NCBI RefSeq assembly: GCF_040054535.1
Contig: NC_090796.1
Span: 5,507,001-5,571,000, forward strand
Source of the DNA: Antennarius striatus
Taxonomy: Eukaryota; Chordata; Actinopteri; Lophiiformes; Antennariidae
DNA: 64,000 nt
Direction of reading: 5' to 3'
Position numbers and translations under genes: made by a program. Positions 12,595 to 23,530 of the stretch are shown here, one piece after another (the first letter of the stretch is position 1; the number at the start of each line of letters is the position of its first letter). The notes under the pieces were generated by a model. The model was not told the origin of the DNA and ran no database searches. It was given only the letters and a program-made list of their open reading frames with translations.

Positions 12595-12885
12595 TTCGTT
12601 TACTAATCTATAGCGTGTATTACATTTCCAACCCACCGCTGGGCTACTGTCGAAATGACAAAGAAGTAAATGTTTCCTCAGTTCAGCCTGCCAGGCTGCT
12701 TCCCCGCCAACCAGGTACGAAGACTGACTTTGCCGGCTGCATCACGTGGTCCTCGTCTGAGCATGTGGCTTCACAAAATTACCCTGACAGTCTAAATTTC
12801 GGGATCAAAACCCCATATCGTGTCACAATGTGCGTCATCTTTTTACGACTCCCGCATGGGGGTGGAGGGATGTGAACATGGTGCG
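12595..12885 (+). repeat. Upstream copy of a diverged tandem duplication that includes the rnps1 first-exon region
   Basis: Reads in parallel with 13640-13892. Shared stretches in order include TTACTAAT, a CCACCGC/AGCCACCGC block, GCTACTGT, TTCCTCAGT, ACGAAGACTGAC, GGCATCA/GCTGCATCA, CAGTC(T)AAAT, CGGGAT(C/T)AAAAC, CCATATC, TGCGTCATCTTT, CGAC, and GGAGRRATGTGA. The spacing between copies is about 1.05 kb and they have diverged widely. The place matching the rnps1 donor (AAATGTGAGT) reads GGATGTGAAC here, so the splice site is lost. This copy lies directly upstream of the GLUT gene on the other strand and could supply its promoter. Confidence 0.65.
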
Positions 12886-12893
12886 ATGTGAAT

Positions 12894-12923
12894 GTGTTTG
12901 TGCGTGCGTGCGTGCGTGCGTGC

Positions 12924-12955
<32 letters not shown>
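12894..12955. repeat. (GTGC)n-(GT)n microsatellite
   Basis: GTGC units pass into pure GT. It lies between the two copies of the upstream duplication and is a compound simple repeat. Confidence 0.95.
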
Positions 12956-12958
<3 letters not shown>

Positions 12959-13639
12959 CATGAAAAAATAAATTAATGGTAGGTCATATGAGCATGAAAT
13001 CCAAACACTGAACATCCATATTAAAAAAAATAAAGAAAAAGACATGAAACATTTAATTTTCGGTGTCTTTAACGATGTGGAAGATAAAGATGATGAAGAT
13101 GTAACATTAACACCCCATAGATTAGGATTTCACGTCATGTCAAAACAGCTCAGCAAATCTCAGATGAAGCGAACCTCCTGTTCATCCTTTGTGCAGGTGA
13201 GTGTGTGGAACGTTGGCTTTGCTTTTTTATGTGCTATTTGTATTTGCTTTTACGCTATGATGCTTTGGTTGCGTTTCATTTCTCCCTCGTTTTTATTTGC
13301 AATGCAGTTTCCGTCCATGCAACTAAATTATGATGTGCAGAATGCATTTATGTGCGTAGGGACAGTTCAGGTCAGGTTGAAAGTTAGTACTGTACTAACT
13401 ACTGTAAGTAGACTATAGAATACCCCTGAGAACACCGGGTCACAACATGTCAGTTTTTTCATGTGTTTTTTTTTTTTTAAAATTATTGACGGGTTTGTCC
13501 CCTGAGGATAAAATTCCATCAGCAGAGGTAGAAATATAAACAGTAGAGGGGGTGATCCCTCCAACAAATCGTGCCCTGGGTGTGTGTAAAGATTCTGTCG
13601 TTGATTGGCGCTACTTACTAACTTATTACCTCTCGCTTG
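12956..13639 (+). other. Spacer between duplicated promoter copies, with an exon-like frame
   Basis: A frame opening at ATG 13044 runs 51 codons to a strong donor CAG|GTGAGTGTG (exon end 13196). Its product is acidic then basic and resembles no family I know. Its phase (0) does not match the next rnps1 exon, which needs two bases before it. Near 13575-13625 a GATTGGCGCT(A/T)CTTA stretch repeats at about 13901-13920, which belongs to the same duplication history. No function is assigned. Confidence 0.3.
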
Positions 13640-13892
13640 CTTACTAATTTATTTATAAGAGCCACCGCAGAGCTACTGTACAATTAATTTGTTCCTCAGT
13701 AAAGCCAGTCAAGCTGGCTCCAATCATCGAATCATTTACGAAGACTGACGTTTGTGAACGGCATCAGGAACCCTAACAGTCAAATTGTCGGGATTAAAAC
13801 TTCCATATCACGCTTAAAAAAACTGCCCTTTCTGATTGCGTCATCTTTCTGCGACCGTTACCTTTGCTAGACGCTGGAGAAATGTGAGTAAA
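13640..13892 (+). promoter_or_regulatory. rnps1: rnps1 promoter and first exon region (downstream duplicate copy)
   Basis: The stretch ends in the rnps1 first-exon donor (GAAAT|GTGAGT, exon end 13883). No TATA box is evident at the expected distance. A CRE-like TGACGT lies at 13745 and GCGTCAT lies near 13835. The transcription start cannot be fixed from sequence. It is the better preserved copy of the tandem duplication whose other copy is at 12595-12885. Confidence 0.5.
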
Positions 13893-16800
13893 ACTTCTGT
13901 CACTGATTGGCGCTTCTTATCAACTTATAAAAACCCCGACATGAAGATATTAACGTTAAAGTTGCATTAAGTGCACTATTTTCGATTCAAACATGCGCAT
14001 TCAAACATACACTGAAACATTTAACTAGTCCCCTGTTAGCTGACGGGCTAATGCTAACGTTGTTAACACGCTATGTCGTATATATAATGAATTTAACGTT
14101 ATTCAACTAATTCCAAAGGCTTAAAAGTAAAAAAAACTTAAAACAATTGCATTGTCTGAACGGTAAAGTGAATATTTTTGTTTCTGGCTATAAATTGTGT
14201 TTATTGGGTAATGTACTAGATACTGTGTGTTTTCATTAAGCGACACGAAGTATATAATTTATTTTAAGAACTGAAGAATTTAAGAAGCAGAAAGATGTAG
14301 AAATTATTATGAATTCTTTGTTCACAGGTTCAGGAGAAAATCCATTTTTAAAGTCTATTGTTGTATTTTGAAATTAAATGTTTGTTTTTTTTAATTCAAA
14401 TTTATGTTTTATGATTAAGCACAAATAATTATGCAGCATTGACGTTTGCATTTGGATCTTTGATAACAAAATATTAGTTTTAACTAAGCACCAGTAGATT
14501 TTTTTTTACCTATATATCTGTAGCATGTTGTAAAAGTGTGCAACTTCATACTTCCTACTTTTATTGCGTTCCGTAAATCTTAACTTTCCTCTTCTGTGAC
14601 AGGGCGCCTTCTCCTACAATGAGGAAGGAAGATGACCCGAGTAAACAGCGAACTAAGGAACAGTCCGGAGTCACAAAAGAAGGAGCTGACAAAACCCGGG
14701 GCCGACAGAAGAACCGCTCAAGGCGCGGTGTTTCCAGCGGAAGCAGCAGGTCAGTACAGGGCTCGAAATTGCGCCCATTTTGGTCGCATATGCGCCCAAA
14801 TTTTTATCAGTGCGACTGTTAAATATATTTGGGAGCACCGGTAAGACTAGGGGAAAAAATCTGGTGCTCATTTTTTTGAGACCGTGCTCCTGCGGTCCTG
14901 CCAGGAAAGAATATGAGCACAACTGCGGCTGCTCTCCTGGGCGAGGGAGATAGGCGCGCGGAATGGAGATGGATGGAGCGGTCTCTATCGCTCCGTCACT
15001 GCCTTCCTTTTTGGTAGGTGCTCCTAAAGTCCTTGCTGGTGCTACTAACTTCTAAATTTGGGAGCACCAGTGCTACCAAGAAAAAAAGTTCATTTCGAGC
15101 CCTGCAATAACTTTGAAATAACTCTAAATGCTTCCAATAGTTGGTCGGCTGCATTTCTGCCACAATTCAATTAAATTGCATGAAAAGAAAGGTTTGCCAA
15201 AAAGTTCTTGGTAGTATTTTATACTGTGGTTTGACACAAGGTAACAGCAACACTGTTTCATTTCATACATGCAGTGGAAGGTCGACCCTTCTTCCAGCCC
15301 TCACATTTGCTTTTGTTCAGGTCCAGCAGCAGCTCAGGTTCCAGCTCAGGTTCTTCCAGTGGCTCCAGCTCCTCCAGTAACTCAGGCTCATCCAGCTCCC
15401 GCTCCTCTTCCTCCTCATCCTCGTCCTCATCTTCCTCTTCACCGCACCCCAGCCGGCAGCGCTACAACAACAGACGGCGCTCACGATCAATGTAAGAAAT
15501 ACATTAAACCACAAAAAGTGTTTGTATTGTTTTTTTAGGTGAAGTTATGTAAAGTACTTCTTAGTACAGTAATCCCTCGCACATTCACGCTTCCAGATGC
15601 CGGGCTTAATCTCTTCGCCGAGTTTTAGTAGGTAGTCACGTGATACTCTATGCGCATGCTATTGGCTGACAGCATCCGGAAGTGCGCTGCATTCCGAGAC
15701 TAATGGAACACAGCGCACTTCCTTGTATTAAAGAAACGTGCTTTAAACGGTCTATAGAGAGTGAGAAAAGTTAATACAGATATAAGGTGGTTTAATATCA
15801 TTATGGGGAGGGTTCATAAACGTTTAAATTACTGTAAATATTTAAAAAATGGTTTGTCGCAATATCACAGAATTTCGTTATTTACGGGTGGTCCTGGAAC
15901 GCATTAACCGTGAGTAACGAGGGATCACTATAGTCGCATATTTCACTTAGGAGATGGCAGTTGGCATGCAGACAAGAATACCAGTTTAATAAACCTTACT
16001 GTGTACTTCTGTGAATTTTTCTAAGAGCAACCCAAAAATGGCACATTTCAGTAAATAAATGTCATTTTAAAGCTATGTTGTATTTACAATAATCAAACAT
16101 CAACCTTTTACCGCAGTGTTTTATTATAGTTTTTTCCAAAGTCACATGATAGCACTTCAAATGTGGCTGATCAAGATAGTGATCAACTTGCAACTCTTTG
16201 GTTCTGGTAATATTCTTTTTGTAGAGTCTGCATGCGAAGGAAGGACCTAATAAACTTTAAAATAACTAATATTGACTTTTAAACAGGTTAAATAAGTTCT
16301 GCTGCTGCTTCATGTTCACAAAATTACATTGCTTAGGTATCATATCAGTTCTTCTGCTACCACTTTAAGCATACCACCTGTGATCTGCCCTAGTTAATAG
16401 CTGCCTATGACCACACATGACTCTTCTTTATCATTTCAGGAAATGATAATGAAGCGTATGATTTATTTAATTTTTAATGAAATGATATATATCATACTAC
16501 ACAGCCAAAGTTATTGAACTGAAAAAAATTAACTGGTATGTAAATGTTGCTGTAGATCAAAATCAACAAAGAGGGACACCAGAGACCGCCGGCGTAGGAG
16601 CCCGACACCCAAACCCACCAAGATCTATCTGGGCCGGCTGACCACAAATGTCATCAAGGTGAATGTTGAACCACAGGACTGACCTTGTAATGAAGCTCAT
16701 CAAGATGGTGCTACTGCGTTGTTCTGGTTCAGTGTGGATGTTTTTAGATCCACAACATATCAAATTGCAAATAATATGTCCTAATATTTTTTGTCAAACT

Positions 16801-18307
16801 TTGCTAACACATCAAACATACTCAAGAGTGGTGAATTTTAGTCCAGTGTATACTGCATTTCCATGGTAACAATTTAAGACTAGTCAGAAGAAAAGGTTTA
16901 GTTTCTCCAGTTCATCTTCACTCTGTATTACTTCTTTGACGTATCGTTCTTGTTCATGATGGATCTTTTGCTAGCTACTAAAGAAGCTTTTGTTAGTGGT
17001 CAGATGAGAAGCTTGAGTTGGTTATTCTGAGAAACTAGTGTCACACAAAAGCTTTTTGTAAGTCAGTCTTCTTTTTATTACTTCAAAACTTGCTTAGTTT
17101 TCATCTTGATGTCGTGTGACTTTTCCATTTTTCATTGTCATTATGTTGATTTTTACTTTTTGGCAGGTAAACTGAAAGGATTATTTCCACAAATATATTA
17201 ATTTCAGTTGTTTCCCAATGGCTGTTCTTTTAGTGATATTTTTTTTTATCACACATCTCAGTGTTGTGCTAGTGTTGTCCATCTGTAACTTGTGTGTAAT
17301 GTTGTGTCCCACGCTGTTTGCCCCTTGTCGTTAGCTTCAGGTTATTGAGATCGGTGAGTCGGTTGTGCCGCAGCAAAATTTTGTTCCTCTCACGCTGTTA
17401 GTCAACAGTTCCACACTGTATTCAAATGCATGTTTTTGGCTATGTCCAGGCAACTTGACGTGACAATGGGAGTTTATTGTTTTTATGCTCAAGTTCTCAT
17501 GTGGAGCAATTCAGTAGATACAAGAACCTAAAAAACACTATGGTTAGCAAAAAGTGGATGATCATCCAGTATCAAGCATATTGGCAGATTTATAAGTATT
17601 CGCCTTTGTTTTTTGAAGGAACACATTCAGGAGATTTTTTCCACCTACGGCAAGATTAAGATGATTGACATGCCCATGAACCGCAACCACCCCCACCTGT
17701 CCAAGGGCTACGCCTATGTGGAGTTTGAGACTCCTGAGGAGGCAGCAAAAGCCCTGGAATACATGAATGGAGGTAAGACGATGTGTTTCCTATACGATTT
17801 TATAATTCGGCATCAGATGAGGAGTCTCCAACACTTTTTATATTGTTGTACCTACACTAATGTCACAAGTTAAGATAATTATTTTAATCACGTTTAAATG
17901 CCAAATGTTGACTCTTGTTTGTAAACTTGATCTATTTTCTTGTGTAGGTCAGATCAATGGCCAGGAGATCATGGTCACAGCTGTCCTGGCTCCCACTGTG
18001 CGTCCTCCCCCTCGAAGGTTCTCTCCCCCTCGCCGGATGCCTCCCTCAATGCCAATGTGGCGACGCACACCTCCTCGAATGCGGCGAAGGTGAGAGGATG
18101 TAACTGATGTCTTGTTTTTAGAAACATTTCTACTTTTACTCATGATTTTTTTGATAATATTGTCTCAGTCCCTCATCATCTAAGATTTTTCCGCCTTTTG
18201 CTCCCAGGTCTCGGTCACCACGGAGACGCTCCCCAATACATCGCAGGTCTCGATCAACTGGCCGCCGCAGACACCGGTCACGCTCCGGTTCCCACTCCTC
18301 TCGTTAG
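13882..18307 (+). CDS. rnps1: RNPS1, RNA-binding protein with serine-rich domain 1 (7 exons, 272 residues)
   Basis: RNPS1 joins the exon junction complex and the ASAP/PSAP assemblies in the nucleus, and acts in splice-site choice, mRNA export and nonsense-mediated decay. Coding exons: 13882-13883, 14603-14749, 15321-15491, 16556-16658, 17619-17772, 17948-18089 and 18208-18307 (TAG 18305-18307). All junctions are GT-AG and all phases agree. The protein opens MAPSPT, as in the known APSPTKRK start of RNPS1. An Arg/Lys-rich N-part (2-50) leads to a serine-rich stretch (51-90) and then RRRSRS. The RRM runs from about 128 to 205, with RNP2 IYLGRL (130-135) and RNP1 KGYAYVEF (170-177). The P/R-rich tail (208-272) has RRFSPPRRM and RS repeats. 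272 residues against about 305 in human; the serine and linker parts are shorter. The start codon falls across the first intron (AT in exon 1, G in exon 2). Introns carry two MITEs. Confidence 0.93.
14603..14749 (+). CDS. rnps1: rnps1 exon 2 (basic N-terminus)
   Basis: Follows CTTCTGTGACAG. Its first base completes the split ATG; then comes APSPTMRKEDDPSKQR, matching the RNPS1 N-terminus. The donor is AG|GTCAGT. The next in-frame ATG (14619) is internal and is probably not the start, because the conserved APSPT lies before it. Confidence 0.9.
14757..15104. mobile_element. hAT-type MITE in rnps1 intron 2
   Basis: 348 bases bounded by perfect 13-base inverted ends CAGGGCTCGAAAT / ATTTCGAGCCCTG. 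The interior repeats GGGAGCACC/GGTGCTC blocks several times and has no coding frame, as expected for a non-autonomous element. No matching 8-base target duplication is left (GGTCAGTA left, CAATAACT right), so it is old or was rearranged. The left end lies 7 bases after the end of exon 2, immediately past the donor. Confidence 0.8.
15321..15491 (+). CDS. rnps1: rnps1 exon 3 (serine-rich domain)
   Basis: Follows TTTTGTTCAG. It encodes almost pure Ser/Gly runs, then PHPSRQRYNNRRRSRS, which parallels PSPSRRRHDNRRRSRS of mammalian RNPS1. The donor is AAT|GTAAGA. The serine run is a place where length varies between species. Confidence 0.9.
15567..15930. mobile_element. pogo/Tigger-type MITE in rnps1 intron 3
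   Basis: 364 bases flanked by TA on both sides (15565-15566 and 15931-15932), the expected target duplication. Ends read CAGTAATCCCTCG and, inverted, TAGTGATCCCTCG (11 of 13 match). No transposase frame is inside, so it is non-autonomous. CAGTAATCCCTCGC ends are common to fish Tigger-like elements. Confidence 0.8.
16556..16658 (+). CDS. rnps1: rnps1 exon 4 (linker and start of RRM)
   Basis: Follows TTGCTGTAG. It encodes a basic RDTRDRRRRSPTPKPTK linker and the first RRM strand IYLGRL (RNP2), ending NVIK. The donor is AAG|GTGAAT. Mammalian RNPS1 has SPSPKPTKVHIGRLTRNVTK at the same place. Confidence 0.92.
17619..17772 (+). CDS. rnps1: rnps1 exon 5 (RRM core)
   Basis: Follows TTTTTTGAAG. It encodes EHIQEIFSTYGKIKMIDMP and the RNP1 octamer KGYAYVEF, with nearly residue-for-residue agreement with RNPS1. 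The donor is GGAG|GTAAGA, leaving one base of the next Gly codon. Confidence 0.95.
17948..18089 (+). CDS. rnps1: rnps1 exon 6 (end of RRM, P/R-rich start)
   Basis: Follows TCTTGTGTAG. It encodes QINGQEIMVTAVLAP and then RPPPRRFSPPRRM, the RNPS1 proline/arginine block, ending PPRMRR. The donor is AAG|GTGAGA. Confidence 0.95.
18208..18307 (+). CDS. rnps1: rnps1 last coding exon (RS tail)
   Basis: Follows TTTTGCTCCCAG. It encodes SRSPRRRSPIHRRSRS and ends GSHSSR before TAG. RNPS1 proteins end in similar RS/SSR strings. Confidence 0.94.
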
Positions 18308-20345
18308 TGATAAGGAACCTCCTAATCCTCCCCGCTCTGTCATCTTGATCTGTGTGTCCAGACAAATGTGATTTTTTTTGTGTTTATTTTGTTTTGGATT
18401 TTTTTTATAACTGGCTGTTCAGCACTTCAGTGATGAGAACACATGCACCAAAGTCAATACATTGTCCCTGAGTACATCCTCCACTGATTTATTTCCCATT
18501 TGCCAATACTGGGTTTTTCTCTATAAATCCTCCGTGATGTTTACTGGTTGGTCTCAGTTCGATCAGTTGATCTAGTTTTTACACAAGTCGCAAAGTTATG
18601 TTTGGCTGACTGAGGCATTAGCTCCATGACTACCATAGAACAATAGGAGTGAGAAAAATATGTAGTAACAAAGTTACTAATAGTACAAGCACCAAAGCTG
18701 GCGCATAATTGTGTGTCAATGGGGGTGTGTACCAGGCATTGACAACGAGCGCTCAGTAAATGCAGCAGCTGATTCCGGCCATTTGACTCGTGAGCACAGG
18801 TTACAGTGGTGAGTGTGAAATGGAGCTCCAATAACAAAATTGATGGCAGAGTGGTAGATAACAAAGTGTGTGAAGAAGAGTTTTAAGAGGCTGTGAGGAG
18901 AACTGTAATTTTTACCAGAAGGTGTTTGGCAGAGTGAGTTACTGAGGATTTACAGTATTGCGATACAGAAAACCTATTTGGGATTTATCTTTAGTTAGTA
19001 AAGTGTTGCGTGTTTCAGATGTGAGTGACTTGCCTAACCAGGTGCCCTGGTATTTGTATGAACAAACAAAATCAGTTGCAGAGCCATTAGGAGAAGTAAT
19101 GGATAGAAGGCAGTGGTTTTGTGCGAGTATGCATTGTGTTCTATTTGTGTTTAGTAGTTAGTTCAGATTGGAGAAGGCGTAATCACTGCTATCAAAACTG
19201 GTTTGAATTGAGGACAATGCAGTGCTTAGACAGAAATTAGACATTTAGACAATTGTGTCGTTTACATACTGGTGGATCCCAGCATTTCCTGCAGCGTGAA
19301 CAATATCATTTGCATAAATATTGAATAGTGGTGGGCCCAAAGTAGATGCTTGTGCTTCTTCTTTGGATATGGGTGGAGGGGATGACAGATGACCCTCTAC
19401 TCTCACAGATTGAGAGCAACCAGCACAATAGTTTCTGAACCAAGACCAACACCTCCCAGGCCGACTTTCATCTCCAAGTGTGTCCAGCAGACTACAATGG
19501 ACTACACTTAATGGTGTTTTTGTTGTTTTTTTTGTTTTGTTTTTTGCAACATTCAGACTTTATTACCAAGTTAGTAACAACTGGCCTTGTGTTTTCTAAA
19601 CAAAATTAAATCGGTGTAAATTAAGTGAAATTACGATTAACATTTTAACAGTCACCTCTAGTTTTCATTGACGTGGAGTTAGCATGGAACAAACGGTCCA
19701 GTGGGACAAGTTGATTGATTCTGTCTTGTGTTCTCATCCCTGAAGCAACATGTCGTTCAAGCGTAAAGTGGTTGTGGAGACATATACTGTACAAAATGTC
19801 TCAACAACCAAGATGTTCACTTTCGTTTCTGTCCACTGTAATCAATATTTTTACAGAGTTACAGATTTTGTATGGTCCTATCAATCATAATTTAAGTTTC
19901 AAATTAAACTTTTGCTTCTGTAGCCATGCTCACAACTTGTGAGGGATGTTCTACCACACCACAGCAGCTGGTGTTTTTTCGGTGTTATACTCACAGCGAC
20001 AAAAACCAGTTAGCGATACTGTTTCAGTAGGAGACTGATAGTGGTGTCATTACACGATCAGCACATGAAGGTCAAAGGGTTATTTTTTGAATTGCTTTGG
20101 TATCAGTTCTGGTCTGTCTCTCCAACTGTTTGTTGTTGTTTTTTTGCTATATTCAGACATGGTTTTAGTTTTATTCAAGGGCCAGTCATGTTGACTTGGT
20201 CTCATCAGTGATGGAGATGTGACTTGCTGGGCCTGATGTCTGTGTGCATTTCTTTTAATTCAATTTTCCTTTATTTTATTTTTATTGCTGGCTGTTTGGT
20301 TCAAACAAGTGTTTGACAATAAATTCCATGGATCAGCCTGTACAC
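18308..20345 (+). other. rnps1: Probable rnps1 3' UTR
   Basis: No other gene is seen before the AATAAA at 20318-20323. The stretch is AT-rich with several long T runs. The length, about 2 kb, is plausible for a vertebrate 3' UTR, but an earlier cleavage site cannot be ruled out. Confidence 0.45.
20318..20323 (+). terminator. AATAAA polyadenylation signal, probable rnps1 end
   Basis: Canonical hexamer in GACAATAAATTCC, followed within about 30 bases by a TG/T-rich region (CACATTTGTCTTGGGGTTTTTTTTT), the usual downstream element. It is the first such arrangement on plus after the rnps1 stop. Confidence 0.5.
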
Positions 20346-20559
20346 ACATTTGTCTTGGGGTTTTTTTTTAAATATGATACACTTTTTTGTAGTTTTTCTA
20401 CTTGGAGGACACAAAACTATCAGTCCCAGATGTTTCAAAGTCTTGGTAAACATTGAGAGTGCAACTCAACTTCTAGTTATTGATAGTCTACTGATATCAG
20501 CAGAGGAATGGATCAATTTGCAAAGAAACTGGGAAAAAATATTCAACTAATAAATTCAT

Positions 20560-20850
20560 TCATTCATTTTCCAACCCGCTTAATCCGCTAACGCAGGTCG
20601 CGGGGTAGCCAGTGCCTATCCTGGCAGTCTCAGGGCGTGAGGCGGGGGACACTCCGGGCATGACGCCAGTGTACCGCGGAGCCACACAGAAACAAACAAT
20701 CGTTCACACACACACTCACTCCTATGGTCAATTTGGGACTGGCGAATCAACCTGAAGCGCATGCTTTTTGGAGGTGGGAGGAAGCCGGAGAACCCGGAGA
20801 GAACCCACGCAGACACGGGGAGAGCATGCGAACTCCGCACACAATAATTA
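20560..20850 (-). mobile_element. Common teleost interspersed repeat (LINE 3' end-like), minus strand
   Basis: On the plus strand it reads TTCATTCATTTTCCAACCCGC, a GGTCGCGGGGTAGCC block, GTGCCTATCCTGGCAG, then a long GGAGGAAGCCGGAGA / ACCCACGCAGACACGGGGAG part. These phrases recur across fish genomes. With the GATAAGCGG and ATTC/ATGG tail at its left, it is a minus-strand copy of a retroposed element. The short relics at 39160-39286 and 61560-61720 share parts of it. Confidence 0.65.
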
Positions 20851-22849
20851 TCTATTTTCTAGTAGTAAAGGCAAAGCAGTTATGCTGTACTATTCAAGTG
20901 TCATTGTCTCCCAGAGTAAAGGAAAAAAGCACTGTGTCTCCCTTTGGAGAAAAAGGCAAGAACATTTTTTCCTTCTTCAGTCAGTGTAATGTAGTCAGTT
21001 TTTTGTAAAGGACACCACCCTGTGGCTTATTTGTGCTACTTCATCGAGCTCATCAAACAGGTGGTGCTCAGCTCTATTTTCAGACACTGAAAAATTCAGG
21101 TTATTATTCTCATGTTGTCTTTAGGTATTCTTTTTGTGACATTAAATCATTACTTGTTATTCTAAATGATCAGTTTCATTTTTGAAACATGGTACCAGGT
21201 ATCTTGGGTGGAGGTAGTGGAGGGTGGAGGTGGTTACAGATGTTCCCTTGCAGTGATGACAGCTGGATGACACCAGAAAAACAGGAGCACCTCTTAACTT
21301 GAATGGCCTGTGAGTGATTGGCCAACAGGAGCATGTGACACCTGTGATTGGTTGGATGGCAACAAATCTAAAGTTAACCGTTTGTGAGCACTTATGATAT
21401 AAAGCACGCGTGTAGAAATATCATCTACTGTCAGAACTTTTGCTGATCATCGGTTTGGAGGACAGCGGAAGAAAATAAAACTTACAGAGGACCATTTCTT
21501 GGAAAAGACCACAGCCACCTGGATATTTTTGAAGAGAACTTCTAGCAACTTCTTTTTTTTTGATAAATCATTAGTTAAGATAAGTTAATCCTTTATTGTC
21601 CCACAGTGGAGAAATTTATGTGATCGTGGCAGCGGGGGGGTTTATACATAAATACTTAAATAATACACATACATATTAACATATGTAACATGAAAAATAT
21701 TCACCGCTATGCTCCTATAGGATCAGACTGCTGTGGGACTCCCTATGTGGTACTAAGCTCCTCACTCCTCTTCTTCTCTACACATTAATGTCTCACTAAT
21801 TATTTTCACTATCATGAGTTCTTCCCTGGAGTCTTTGTGGTTTCTCCTCTTGCAGGTTCCTCCTGGACGATCAGCTGAGATAATTTTCAGGAAATGTTTA
21901 TTACTATTGTCAGTTTCAAGTTATTTCAATGACCATTGTAGGTTTTTCTTTCATTAACACAAGGGTACCAAAAATATTATCCATATTCATGTACCTGTGC
22001 AAAAATGGAAAACAGAAAAGTGACTCTTCTGCTTGTTGGGGTGAGACAAAAAAAAAATCATCTTTCAAAGCCTGATTACAGCAACTTTTGAGATTTTTTC
22101 ATTTAAAGAATGCTCAAAACTGATGCAGAGGATGAGTTAAGCTGACTTTTGTTGTTCAGTTTATGTCAAATCACATGTTGGATTCTATATATCAAGGATA
22201 TTGATCTGGTTTGTTTTTCACTAAATATGTTTTAGATTAAATTTAGTTTGTGTTTTCCACTTTTAATATATAATGGCAATATAAAATGTTTTATTTTAAG
22301 AAACAGTCTCTTAAAATAAAACTGTTATATTTTAAGAAACTGAGTGCATTTATTAGTGACCAGCTGATGTAAGTCAGAAGCAGTAGGACTGTTAGGGATG
22401 GGGATTTAAAGTGAATTTTTGATTCTGGAAGCAGTTGACAAATAGTGCTGAATGAAATGGAAAGTTTACCCAACATTCCATGGTGACGCTTTGTTTTTTC
22501 ACCAACAAGATATCCGTCCTTCTGCAGCTAGATGTCGACATGTCCCTGAAAAGTTGGAAAACTCTTAACACTGTTTTTACCAAGATGAACTATGAAGCCA
22601 ATAAAGATGATAAATCCCTAAACTGAGTTCGATTTGCTAACCATGTTCTAAGGATGTGATTGGATATGATGAAGTTTCTCATTCTGAAATATTTCCACTC
22701 ATATCTATTTTCTATGAAACAAAGTTTAAAACATATAGCAAAGAAGTCCATCATTAATATGTGAGTTAATAGGTAATGCAGTGTGGACGTTTTGAGTCTG
22801 CCCACTGTTATATTAAGTTACCACACAACAATAATGTTACTCTTCAAAC
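20851..22849. other. Intergenic stretch with short repeat tail
   Basis: No host exon was recognised. About 21570-21625 reads AAGTTAATCCTTTATTGTCCCACAG-like sequence, the reverse of the AATAAAGGATTAACTT tail of a common fish retroposon. It marks an old minus-strand insertion. Confidence 0.45.
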
Positions 22850-23530
22850 ATGTTTAAGAGTAAATCCTTCATTCTGAAGGATTTCTTCACATCCCGAGGT
22901 TTGGATTTTCTCTGTGTGACTGAGGTGTGGCTGAGTGTTGATGAGTCCAGCGCTTTCACTCAACTCTTACCTGACGACAGATGCTACTTTAACTCCCCGC
23001 GGACTACTGGCCGAGGAGGAGGAATAGCTACTGTTTACAAAAGTCAATATAAATGTAAGCAGTTATCCTTATTATCCTCGTTCACCAGCTTTGAACAGAG
23101 CCTTTTTGAACTGGTCGCTCTCAAACTGTGCTGTGCGCGGTGGTCTATCGGCCTCCTAACTATAATAAGGACTTTTTGAACAAATTTTCTGACTTCCTGG
23201 CTGAAATTATGCCTAAATATGACTGTGTCCTTGTTGTTGGTGATTTTAATGTTCACATGTGTTGTCCTGAAAAGCCAATGGCAATTGATTTTTTGAACTT
23301 CATTGACTCCTTTAATCTTGTGCAGTCTGGGTCTGGACCCACACAAGAACATGGACGCACACTCGATCTTGTTTTATCGTATGGTTTGCCTCTTTTTAAC
23401 CTAGAGATCTGTGATGCAATATTTTCTGATCATATGCCTGTGCTATTTGAGGTTACTCTTGTCGCTAATACAGTTAAATCTGCCGCTGCTTCTCGGCGCT
23501 GTCACGTCATAAACCCTTCCACTGCTGTTC
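22850..23530 (+). mobile_element. L2/CR1-like LINE fragment, AP endonuclease domain only
   Basis: Two frames joined by a frameshift near 23130 encode most of an APE-type endonuclease. Visible marks: DFLCVTEVWLS (catalytic Glu motif), GRGGGIA, VVYRPPNYNKDF, VVGDFNVH, HGRTLDLVLS, and FSDHMPVLF (catalytic SDH). No reverse transcriptase follows in this family's register, because the element is cut at about 23530 where a different LINE begins. It is a dead copy. Confidence 0.8.

Noticed and set aside
13044..13196. 51-codon exon-like frame with strong donor upstream of rnps1
   Set aside because: Phase does not fit rnps1 exon 2 and there is no family match; kept only as a note in the spacer entry.
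14619..14822. ATG 14619 as rnps1 start
   Set aside because: It would drop the conserved APSPT that lies in frame just before it, and the upstream split ATG has a perfect donor.
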